Of a DNA stretch of 5,803 nt, positions 1 through 5,137 are shown one piece after another. Numbering within the stretch: position 1 is the first letter of the stretch; every line of letters begins with the position of its first letter. Source of the stretch: Hyphomonas sp. UBA5111. Its GTDB lineage: Bacteria; Pseudomonadota; Alphaproteobacteria; Caulobacterales; Hyphomonadaceae. Below the pieces are notes generated by a model. It did no database searches and was not told where the DNA came from. It saw only the letters and a list, made by a program, of their open reading frames with translations. Both the position numbers and the translations under genes were made by a program. Where the stretch lies: positions 1 to 5,803 of the forward strand of contig DHZF01000155.1 in assembly GCA_002414505.1 (NCBI GenBank), read 5' to 3'.

Positions 1-132
1 GGGCAAGGGATGTCGTGGTCATGGCCGCCCTGCTATAACGAAAGCCCCGCACTGGAAAGAGAGGGCGCACATTGCGCTGTTTGAACAGTTAGCAGTTTCT
101 TTCCCTCTTTCCCTCAATTTCCAGAAAGATGT

Positions 133-162
133 TTGACGGCGAGAAATGCTGATCACCTATGG
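133..162 (+). promoter_or_regulatory. Probable promoter of the small membrane-protein gene
   Basis: A TTGACG -35 element lies at 133-138. A weak -10-like CTATGG at 157-162 follows after 18 bases (TATGGT at 158-163 is the alternative with 19). The -35 starts 60 bases before the ATG at 193. The -35 matches the alphaproteobacterial housekeeping consensus well; the -10 is poor, so only the upstream half is well supported. Confidence 0.42.
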
Positions 163-192
163 TAGAGATTGGCAGATTGGGAGGGAGAACCC

Positions 193-435
193 ATGACAGA
201 CCTGTTCATGCACATCGCCGTATGGGGTGCAGCCCTGCTGGGCGTTTATCTTGTCGTCTATACTTTGGTAAAATGGCGCCGCGCGGCCCGTGCCTGCCAT
301 CCTATGCCATTCCGTCGCCGAAAGAGCTATCTCACGGGACTGGCGTTCAGCGTGATGTTTGTTGCGTCACCGGCTCTGGTACATGCCGACGGGCACATGA
401 TCGAGGCGGGTATCTCACACTTCTTTGCGGCCTGA
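193..435 (+). CDS. Small hypothetical membrane protein (80 aa), two hydrophobic segments
   Basis: I do not recognise this protein. The start is taken as ATG 193 because a strong purine-rich ribosome-binding site (GGGAGGGAG, 179-187) sits just upstream; a TTG at 169 in the same frame would bury that site inside the gene. Residues about 8-26 form one membrane segment. Residues 27-44 form a strongly basic linker (eight Lys/Arg, no acidic residue). Residues about 46-63 form a second hydrophobic segment ending in Val-His-Ala before Asp66. By the positive-inside rule the linker is cytoplasmic and both termini periplasmic. The second half also looks like a signal peptide: Met38, the basic RRRK, a hydrophobic core and an A-x-A-like site at 63-65, leaving only about 15 residues if cut. 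The gene has its own likely promoter and ends three bases from the convergent glutaredoxin gene. A real gene is likely; the function is unknown. Confidence 0.65.
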   Translation: MTDLFMHIAVWGAALLGVYLVVYTLVKWRRAARACHPMPFRRRKSYLTGLAFSVMFVASPALVHADGHMIEAGISHFFAA

Positions 436-445
436 CCCTCAGGCC
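429..445. terminator. Perfect hairpin spanning both convergent stop codons
   Basis: GGCCTGA (429-435), loop CCC, TCAGGCC (439-445): a perfect 7-bp inverted repeat with a 3-base loop. Each arm contains the TGA stop of one gene, because both genes end in the same GGCCTGA. Neither strand has a strong T-run afterwards (only TCTTC on the + strand), so this is at best a weak bidirectional terminator or a 3' end-protecting hairpin. Confidence 0.4.
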
Positions 446-777
446 TCTTCGAGTTCGACGCCCTTGTCTTTCATGAAGTCGCGCAGTTCGCCGCTTTCGA
501 ACATCTCTTTGACGATGTCACAGCCGCCAACGAATTCGCCCTTCACATAGAGCTGCGGAATGGTCGGCCATTCCGAATAAGCCTTGATGCCTTCGCGCAC
601 AGCCTGGTCTTCCAGGACGTTGGTCGAGACATAGTCAACGCCCAGATAATCCAGAACCTGCACCACGACGGACGAGAACCCGCATTGCGGGAAGGTCGGT
701 GTGCCCTTCATGAAAAGCACGACGTCATTGGATTTGACGGCCTTTTCGATGGCATCGAGCGTGGCTTGATCGGTCAT
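439..777 (-). CDS. grxD: Monothiol CGFS glutaredoxin (Grx4/GrxD family)
   Basis: This 112-residue cytoplasmic protein has the length and signature of single-domain monothiol glutaredoxins. These proteins bind a [2Fe-2S] cluster at a dimer interface with glutathione, or in a heterodimer with BolA, and act in cluster delivery and iron sensing. Visible landmarks are LFMKGTP with Lys24 (glutathione contact), the active-site CGFS at 32-35 with Cys32 as cluster ligand, WPTIPQLYV from Trp70 with the cis-proline Pro74, and the GGCD glutathione-binding turn at 84-87. The start at 777 is preceded by GGAG with about 8 bases of spacing. It lies 82 bases downstream of the M2 peptidase gene on the same strand, but a long hairpin and a TTGACG box in the gap suggest independent expression. 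The BolA partner gene lies about 2 kb upstream on the same strand. Identification is secure; the symbol follows E. coli use (Grx4). Confidence 0.95.
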   Translation of the reverse strand: MTDQATLDAIEKAVKSNDVVLFMKGTPTFPQCGFSSVVVQVLDYLGVDYVSTNVLEDQAVREGIKAYSEWPTIPQLYVKGEFVGGCDIVKEMFESGELRDFMKDKGVELEEA

Positions 778-817
778 TCTGGTATCTCCGCTGTTGCCTC
801 AGCATGTGTGGTGGATA

Positions 818-848
818 CCCGGCAGCGTCAAGCTTTGATGCTGCCGGG
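818..848 (-). terminator. Long hairpin just downstream of the M2 peptidase gene
   Basis: Bases 818-831 pair with 835-848 in a 14-bp stem (one G-T wobble at 827/839) with a 3-base loop. The outer arms are CCCGGCAGC and GCTGCCGGG. It begins 11 bases after the M2 stop codon in the direction of transcription. No T-run follows on the - strand (it reads TATCCACC), so it is not a classical intrinsic terminator. It may stabilise the M2 mRNA 3' end, cause pausing, or separate M2 from grxD expression. The TTGACG box on the - strand (831-826) lies inside the stem. Confidence 0.5.
826..831 (-). promoter_or_regulatory. Candidate -35 element upstream of grxD
   Basis: TTGACG reads on the - strand from 831 to 826, 54 bases before the grxD start codon. 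No good -10 sequence lies 16-19 bases further on (CACATG at 808-803 is poor). The call rests on the -35 match and on the same element at a similar distance upstream of three other genes in the window. Confidence 0.3.
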
Positions 849-859
849 AGGTGTTCCCC

Positions 860-2728
860 TTACCAGCCACAGCTTTCGGTGGCGTTCTGATCCTTCAGGT
901 AAAGCATGAGCGGATCGAAATATTCGATGATCGCGCTGCCATCCATCTGGCGGGTGCCAGTGAACTCTTCCAGCGTGTCCGGCCAGGGCTGGGAAGCGCC
1001 GGCTTCGAGCATCGCATTGAAGCGCTCGCCAACTTCCTTGTTGTCATAGATCGAACAGCGGTGCAGCGGGCCTTCCCATCCGGCCTGCTCGCAGGCGGCT
1101 TTGTGGAACTGGAACTGCAGGATGTAGCTGAGGAAGTAACGCAGGTAGGGCGTATTGCCCGGAATGTGGTATTTCGCGCCGGGATCAAATGCATCGGCCG
1201 GGCGCGGAGCCGGCGGCACGAGGCCCTGATTTTTCAGGCGAAGATCCCACCAGGATGTGTTGTAGGCGTCTGGTGCGGTCTCACCCGACAGGACACCCCA
1301 GCGCCAGCCATCCACCGTCAGGGCGAAGGGCAGGAAGGCGATCTTGTCGAGCGCAGTCTGCATCAGCAGGGCGGTGTCGGCATCAGCGCCCGGCTTTTCC
1401 TCCTCGGTGATCAGATTGATCTGCTCAAGATATTCCGGTGTGATCGACAGGCCGACAAAGTCACCAATGGCTTCGTGGAAGCCGTCATGTGCGCCGGTCT
1501 TGTAGAGATAGTCCTGATCCTTGTAGGCGCGCTGGTAGAAATTGTGACCGAGCTCGTGATGGACTGTGTAGAAGTCTTCCGAGTTCACCTCGGTGCACAT
1601 CTTGATGCGCACATCCTCTTCATCGTCGAGATCCCAGGCCGAGGCGTGGCAGACGACTTCGCGGCCCTCTGGACGTACGATCATGGAGCGCTCCCAGAAC
1701 GTCTCAGGCAGGGGATCAAGGCCAAGCGATGTGAAGAAGGCTTCGCCCGTCTCGACCATCTTGATGGCGTCATAGCCCTTTTCCTGCAGGCGCTCGGTGA
1801 GGTCGTAGCTGGGTCCCGGCACGTCAGGTTTCACGACGTCATAGATGGAGGACCATTGCTGGGCCCACATATTGCCGAGCAGGTCAGCGCGGATCGGCCC
1901 GGTGCGCGGCTGGACGTCGTCGCCATATTCGTCATTCAGCTTGGCGCGCGTAAAGCAGTGCAGCTCCTCATAGAGCGGTTCCACCTGCGTCCACAGGCGT
2001 TGCACTTCAGCTTCCATGTCTTCCGGTGCCATGTCGTAGCCAGACAGCCACATCTGGTCGAGGCTTTCGAAGCCGAGCTCGTTGGCGCCTTCATTGGCGA
2101 TCTCGACCATGCGGGCATAATCATCCTTCATCGGCACGGAAATTGTGCGCCAGCCTTCCCAGACGGCTTTCAGTTCTTCCGGGTCACGGCTCGTCTCGAT
2201 GATGGTCGAAAGCTGGTCGAGGTTCAGCGCCTCGCCCTTGTAGGTGAACTTGCCGGTGCCATAGGTGGCGTCGAGGCCCGTGGTGATCTGCGACAGCTCT
2301 TCGGCGGCGCCGGGCGTCGACGGGGCAGGGATGGTGATCCCGGTCCGCAACATGGTCATCTTGCGGGCAAGGTCAGCGGGCAGGACGCTGACGTCGAATT
2401 GCTTGGATTCATTCGCCAGAGAGACAGCCAGCTTGGTGGAAACGGCGCCAGCCGCTGCGGCGGCAGCATTGGTTTCCGGCGTGATGTTCGTGGCCTGGTT
2501 CCAGTAAGCCTGCGCGGCAATACGGCTCTGCGCAGCGAGTTCGGCTTCGGCGCGCTCAAGGAAGGCGCGGGCCTCGGCGATTTCAACAGAATGGTCTGCT
2601 TCCGCAACCCCTACCGCGACAGATTCAGCGGTATCCAGCGTTGCCTCGTCAGCCTTTTCAGGCGCCGTGCAGGCCGCAATCATGAAGCTCAGCGCGATGG
2701 CGCTGGTCGTTAAGGTCAGGCGTTTCAT
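860..2728 (-). CDS. M2-family (ACE-like) peptidyl-dipeptidase, lipoprotein
   Basis: A 622-residue zinc metallopeptidase of the angiotensin-converting-enzyme family, which removes dipeptides from peptide C-termini. The N-terminus is a lipoprotein signal (KR, hydrophobic core, lipobox IAAC at 17-20). Cys20 would be lipidated, and Thr at +2 gives no inner-membrane retention signal, so outer-membrane anchoring facing the periplasm is likely. After a flexible stretch to about 48, the catalytic domain runs to the end. Zinc motif HELGH is at 391-395 with catalytic Glu392; the third ligand is Glu419 in HEAIGD, 28 residues after His391 as in ACE. Substrate-site residues His361 (CHASAW), Lys519, His521 (HIP), Tyr528 and Tyr531 are present, as are chloride-site residues Arg194, Trp493, Arg497 and Arg530. 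Cys pairs 360/378 and 546/558 match two of the three ACE disulfides; the first pair is missing. GAGGAA lies 8 bases before ATG 2728. The function in this organism is unknown; peptide scavenging is likely. Confidence 0.93.
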   Translation of the reverse strand: MKRLTLTTSAIALSFMIAACTAPEKADEATLDTAESVAVGVAEADHSVEIAEARAFLERAEAELAAQSRIAAQAYWNQATNITPETNAAAAAAGAVSTKLAVSLANESKQFDVSVLPADLARKMTMLRTGITIPAPSTPGAAEELSQITTGLDATYGTGKFTYKGEALNLDQLSTIIETSRDPEELKAVWEGWRTISVPMKDDYARMVEIANEGANELGFESLDQMWLSGYDMAPEDMEAEVQRLWTQVEPLYEELHCFTRAKLNDEYGDDVQPRTGPIRADLLGNMWAQQWSSIYDVVKPDVPGPSYDLTERLQEKGYDAIKMVETGEAFFTSLGLDPLPETFWERSMIVRPEGREVVCHASAWDLDDEEDVRIKMCTEVNSEDFYTVHHELGHNFYQRAYKDQDYLYKTGAHDGFHEAIGDFVGLSITPEYLEQINLITEEEKPGADADTALLMQTALDKIAFLPFALTVDGWRWGVLSGETAPDAYNTSWWDLRLKNQGLVPPAPRPADAFDPGAKYHIPGNTPYLRYFLSYILQFQFHKAACEQAGWEGPLHRCSIYDNKEVGERFNAMLEAGASQPWPDTLEEFTGTRQMDGSAIIEYFDPLMLYLKDQNATESCGW

Positions 2729-2761
2729 AGGGTCGTTTCCTCATCCTTGGTTGCGGATGAA

Positions 2762-2788
2762 ACAATATCGAACCGATCCCGTCGTCAA
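2762..2788 (-). promoter_or_regulatory. Probable promoter of the M2 peptidase gene
   Basis: On the - strand TTGACG lies at 2788-2783 and a -10-like TATTGT at 2767-2762. The spacing of 15 bases is shorter than ideal. The -35 begins 60 bases before the M2 start codon, in the 70-base gap after bolA. This would allow M2 transcription independent of bolA. Confidence 0.38.
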
Positions 2789-2798
2789 TGTGTAAGAT

Positions 2799-3035
2799 TC
2801 AGGAATCCGGCGCCCGTGTTTTCAGCGCCAGCGCATGAAGCTCACCGCCCATCGTGCCTTTCAGGGCAGAATAAACCAGCTGGTGCTGTTTCACGCGCGG
2901 CATGCCGGCAAACTGGCTGCTTACAATCTCCGCCTGCCAGTGATTGTCATCGCCAGCGAGGTCGGTCAGCGTGATCTCCGCTTCCGGGAAAGCGTCGGTG
3001 AGGTAACCGAGCAGCGTCTCGCGTGACATGGCCAT
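2799..3035 (-). CDS. BolA/IbaG-family protein
   Basis: A 78-residue cytoplasmic protein of the BolA family. It fits the short IbaG/BolA2-like subgroup better than E. coli BolA: the segment GDDNHW, then FAGMPRVKQHQLVY, then ELHALALKTRAP follows the E. coli IbaG pattern as I remember it. His32 sits in the variable loop that supplies a His or Cys cluster ligand, and His67 is the conserved C-terminal histidine; both are candidate ligands for a shared [2Fe-2S] cluster with a CGFS glutaredoxin. BolA-Grx4 pairs handle iron-sulfur transfer and iron regulation. Start 3035 is preferred over the ATG at 3029 because GGAAGGA lies 7 bases upstream of it. The gene is divergent from the M28 peptidase gene and on the same strand as purL, M2 and grxD. 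The family call is secure; the exact subgroup and symbol are less so. Confidence 0.92.
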   Translation of the reverse strand: MAMSRETLLGYLTDAFPEAEITLTDLAGDDNHWQAEIVSSQFAGMPRVKQHQLVYSALKGTMGGELHALALKTRAPDS

Positions 3036-3084
3036 GGGCAGTTCCTTCCAGTTTGCGGGCAGAACTGGCGTCTCCCACCTGCGA

Positions 3085-3090
3085 CGTCAA
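3085..3090 (-). promoter_or_regulatory. Candidate -35 element upstream of bolA
   Basis: TTGACG reads on the - strand from 3090 to 3085, 55 bases before the bolA start codon, in the intergenic region shared with the divergent M28 gene. The expected -10 position (CAGTTC, 3067-3062) is a poor match, so only the -35 is supported. Confidence 0.33.
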
Positions 3091-3107
3091 GCATCTGCCT
3101 GACCTGA

Positions 3108-3136
3108 TTGTGACATCAGAGGACCAATCCTAAGAT
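3108..3136 (+). promoter_or_regulatory. Candidate promoter of the M28 peptidase gene
   Basis: TTGTGA (3108-3113) and TAAGAT (3131-3136) are separated by 17 bases, each matching four of six consensus positions. Transcription would start near 3143 and give a leader of about 27 bases. It lies in the 134-base gap between the divergent bolA and M28 genes. Confidence 0.35.
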
Positions 3137-3169
3137 GTTGAACACAAAAGAAACTGCCGGATTCCTGAC

Positions 3170-4159
3170 ATGACCAAGATGCGCGTCTTCATTCTCGCGG
3201 AGTTCCTCTTCGCCCTGACCGTCATTGCGGGTGTCCTGCTCTATCTGAACCGGGGCGACGACACACCGGAATCGCTGGCGCAGTATCACACCACCTATGT
3301 CGACGGCCCGGCCATGTTGAACCTGACAGAGACTCTGTCTTCAGATGCGCTACAGGGCCGCGAGACCGGCACTGAGGGCAATGCCGCCGCCCGAGGGTTC
3401 ATCCTGAAACGGTTCGAGACGATCGGGCTGCGCCGCGTGGGCGACGCCTATGAACACGCCTTTCCGATCCTGCCGGAGCAGGTTGAGGGGGAGACGGCCC
3501 CATCGGAAGGCGTGAACCTTCTGGGCTGGATCGGCGGCAAGACGCCAGGCAAGGGGCCGATGCTGATCGTGTCGGCGCATTATGATCATCTCGGAATCCA
3601 GGACGGCGAGATCTACAATGGCGCGGACGACAATGCGTCGGGCGTGGCGGCGTTGATCGGTGTGGCGGAATATTTCGAGCACCATCCCCCGGAGCATGAC
3701 ATCTTGTTCGCTGCGCTGGACGCAGAGGAGAAGGGCTTTCTTGGCGCGAAGGCGCTGGTTGCGTCCGGCTTGGTCGATCTCGGCCGCGTGGCGCTCAATA
3801 TCAATTTCGACATGGTCAGCCGCTCCGATGCGGGTGAGCTGTATGTCGCCGGGACGACGCCATATCCCCAGCTGAAGCCGATGATGGACGACCTGGCCGC
3901 GCAGGCCCCGGTCTCCCTGCTGACGGGGCATGACTCACCGGACCTCGGCCATGATGACTGGACGGCGCAGTCGGATCATGTGGCCTTTCACGAGGTGGGC
4001 ATCCCCTTTCTCTATTTCGGAGTCGAGGACCATGCGGGCTATCATGATCCCACGGATGATTATGTGAACCTCACACATGATTTCTTCGTGCGGGCCGGGG
4101 ATACGTTGGTCATGGCAGTCGAGGCCGGGGACCAGTGGATCGGTCATGTGGACCCATGA
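3170..4159 (+). CDS. Membrane-anchored M28-family zinc peptidase
   Basis: A 329-residue protein with a short basic N-terminus and one hydrophobic segment at about 6-26. This is most likely an uncleaved signal anchor that places the catalytic domain in the periplasm. The domain has the M28 (aminopeptidase Y/S) two-zinc motif set: His137 and Asp139 in SAHYDH, bridging Asp153 in GADDNASG, catalytic Glu186 and zinc ligand Glu187 in DAEEKG, Asp214 in NFDMV, and His292 in YHDPTDD. All ligands are present, so the enzyme should be active, probably as an aminopeptidase; the substrate cannot be told from sequence. The motif LQGRETGTEGN (61-71) is typical of the N-terminal part of bacterial M28 peptidases. 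No clear Shine-Dalgarno precedes ATG 3170 or the in-frame ATG 3179, so the start is uncertain by three residues. It is transcribed away from bolA and followed by a 298-base gap. With the M2 enzyme it could complete peptide breakdown in the periplasm. Confidence 0.92.
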   Translation: MTKMRVFILAEFLFALTVIAGVLLYLNRGDDTPESLAQYHTTYVDGPAMLNLTETLSSDALQGRETGTEGNAAARGFILKRFETIGLRRVGDAYEHAFPILPEQVEGETAPSEGVNLLGWIGGKTPGKGPMLIVSAHYDHLGIQDGEIYNGADDNASGVAALIGVAEYFEHHPPEHDILFAALDAEEKGFLGAKALVASGLVDLGRVALNINFDMVSRSDAGELYVAGTTPYPQLKPMMDDLAAQAPVSLLTGHDSPDLGHDDWTAQSDHVAFHEVGIPFLYFGVEDHAGYHDPTDDYVNLTHDFFVRAGDTLVMAVEAGDQWIGHVDP

Positions 4160-4315
4160 AAAAATTGATCCTTTCAATGACCATAAGGACAATGCGGGCG
4201 CGCCAACGCAGACGCGGCGAATGCGTTCCATCCAGTCTGCGCAACGCCTGTTTCGTGGTATGAAAACCACACCTTGAGACGCATAAATCCCTTTCTGAAA
4301 CAACGGTAAGGGTCG

Positions 4316-4329
4316 TTAATCCGCATTAA
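4316..4329. promoter_or_regulatory. TTAA-N6-TTAA palindrome, possible CtrA-like site
   Basis: TTAATCCGCATTAA is a perfect 5-bp inverted repeat around CCGC. Read on the - strand it is TTAA, six bases, then TTAAC. The CtrA cell-cycle regulator of Alphaproteobacteria binds TTAA-N7-TTAAC, so this is one base short in spacing. It lies 129 bases before the beta-barrel start codon. It could equally be another regulator's operator or chance. Confidence 0.25.
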
Positions 4330-4343
4330 GAATATGTGGCTTT

Positions 4344-4372
4344 CCGGCAACTGCTGTGTGTTGCGGTTTTTT
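4344..4372 (+). terminator. Terminator-like hairpin with T-run
   Basis: GCAAC (4347-4351) pairs with GTTGC (4360-4364) around an 8-base loop. Two further outer C-G pairs (4344-4345 with 4365-4366) form if G4346 is bulged. Six T residues follow (4367-4372). It could end the M28 transcript, 188 bases after its stop codon, or act as an attenuator if the beta-barrel promoter lies upstream. Confidence 0.5.
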
Positions 4373-4445
4373 CATCGGAACGGACACAGTTCAGACACGG
4401 TTTCCTTGTGGTCTCGTCGAACTGGCGGGAGCTGAACACGTCTTT

Positions 4446-4452
4446 AAAGGAG
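4446..4452 (+). promoter_or_regulatory. Ribosome-binding site deciding the beta-barrel start
   Basis: AAAGGAG lies five bases before ATG 4458. It selects this start over the in-frame GTG at 4356, which would add 34 residues ahead of an otherwise perfect signal peptide and lies inside the terminator-like hairpin. Confidence 0.85.
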
Positions 4453-4457
4453 ACCAC

Positions 4458-5075
4458 ATGTTTAAGTATTTTCTGATCGCATCCGCGGCTACGGGTCTGG
4501 CTGTTTCTGCACAGGCTCAGTCCTATGAGAGCGACACGGGCTTCTATCTGGATGGTGGCTACCAGTATCTGGAAATCGAACCCGATGGTGCAGAACAGGG
4601 CGTCGACACGAACGGCATTGCCGCACGTCTTGGCTACAAGTTCAACAACGTCTTCAGCCTCGAAGGCGAGCTGGCTTCGGGCATCGATGATGGCGAGTTC
4701 GACTACAATGTCGACGAGGACGAATTTAACCTCGACGACAACAATGACGGCGACTTCAACGATCTGATCTCAGCGTCGGGTGATATCGGCCTGAACTATC
4801 TCGTCGGCATCTACGGTCGCGCTGATGTGCCGCTCACGGAGCGTCTCAATGCGTTTGCCCGTGCGGGTTATGCTTACATCGACCTCGACGCCTCCCTGGC
4901 GACGCCGGGTGGTGAGCCAATCACGATCTCCGACTCTGAAGAGGGTCCGGCAGTTGGTGCTGGTCTTACCTATGACCTGAACGAAAACTGGGAGCTTCGC
5001 GGCGACTACACCTACTATTCGTTCGAAGATACCGACACGAATGGTGTCATGCTGGGTGTTGGCTACAAGTTCTAA
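4458..5075 (+). CDS. Small outer-membrane beta-barrel protein
   Basis: A 205-residue protein with a Sec signal peptide: Lys3, a hydrophobic core, and cleavage most likely after Ala20 (AQA before QSYES). The mature part of about 185 residues fits an eight-stranded OmpA/OmpX-type barrel (outer membrane protein beta-barrel domain). It shows alternating aromatic/hydrophobic strands such as GFYLDGGYQYLEI (28-40), FARAGYAYIDL (133-143), AVGAGLTYDL (165-174) and WELRGDYTYYSF (178-189). The last strand (VMLGVGYKF) ends in a C-terminal Phe, the usual signal for BAM-mediated insertion. No OmpA peptidoglycan-binding domain follows. Residues 77-102 form a very acidic segment (13 Asp/Glu of 26), probably a surface loop, containing D93-x-N95-x-D97-G98, which resembles a calcium-binding loop. 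The gene has a strong ribosome-binding site and its own terminator, as expected for an abundant envelope protein. The barrel class is secure; the specific role (structural, porin-like, adhesion) is unknown. Confidence 0.88.
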   Translation: MFKYFLIASAATGLAVSAQAQSYESDTGFYLDGGYQYLEIEPDGAEQGVDTNGIAARLGYKFNNVFSLEGELASGIDDGEFDYNVDEDEFNLDDNNDGDFNDLISASGDIGLNYLVGIYGRADVPLTERLNAFARAGYAYIDLDASLATPGGEPITISDSEEGPAVGAGLTYDLNENWELRGDYTYYSFEDTDTNGVMLGVGYKF

Positions 5076-5100
5076 TCGAATTGTAGCATCCCACACCGAG

Positions 5101-5134
5101 CGCCCCTTCCGCAGAATGCGGGAGGGGCGTTTTT
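5101..5134 (+). terminator. Strong intrinsic terminator of the beta-barrel gene
   Basis: A 12-bp GC-rich stem (5101-5112 with 5118-5129, one T-G wobble at 5108/5121) with loop AGAAT is followed by TTTTT (5130-5134). It begins 25 bases after the beta-barrel stop. On the - strand the stem is not followed by T residues, so it should act mainly on + transcription, shielding the convergent purL gene, whose stop is only four bases away. Confidence 0.92.
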
Positions 5135-5137
5135 CGT

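Larger units (their letters stand above)
4160..4457. other. Intergenic stretch between the M28 and beta-barrel genes
   Basis: No convincing gene is present. A 35-codon frame (4156-4263) overlaps the M28 stop as ATGA but lacks a good ribosome-binding site. Two competing stems occur at 4205-4210/4222-4227 and 4207-4213/4235-4241. A TTAA-type palindrome lies at 4316-4329 and a terminator-like hairpin with a T-run at 4344-4372. The rest (4373-4445) is the untranslated leader of the beta-barrel gene; I found no good sigma-70 promoter in it. Confidence 0.6.

Noticed and set aside
1..38. Partial gene at the left edge: either a + tail ending ARDVVVMAALL at a TAA (36-38), or a - gene starting MTTTSLA at 22
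   Set aside because: Both readings are plausible, but fewer than 13 codons are visible and nothing is recognisable, so neither could be supported.
169..192. TTG start for the small membrane protein
   Set aside because: The strong GGGAGGGAG ribosome-binding site lies between TTG 169 and ATG 193, so it serves the ATG.
851..2713. 620-codon open frame on the + strand antisense to the M2 peptidase
   Set aside because: It mirrors the M2 gene almost end to end. The M2 frame has full catalytic motifs, a lipobox and a ribosome-binding site; the antisense product has no recognisable domain and is explained by GC-rich codon use.
3350..3931. 193-codon open frame on the - strand within the M28 gene
   Set aside because: It is antisense to a gene with complete M28 metal-ligand motifs, and its translation is Arg/His-rich and unlike a folded protein.
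4205..4241. Competing stems 4205-4210/4222-4227 and 4207-4213/4235-4241, as a possible switch or small RNA
   Set aside because: The stems are short, no T-run or promoter accompanies them, and such pairings are common in GC-rich sequence.
3935..4303. 122-codon - strand frame over the M28 3' end and the intergenic region
   Set aside because: Most of it is antisense to M28, and it has no ribosome-binding site or recognisable motif.
4356..4457. Upstream GTG extension of the beta-barrel gene
   Set aside because: It would place 34 residues before a clear signal peptide and begins inside a terminator-like hairpin; ATG 4458 has AAAGGAG at ideal spacing.
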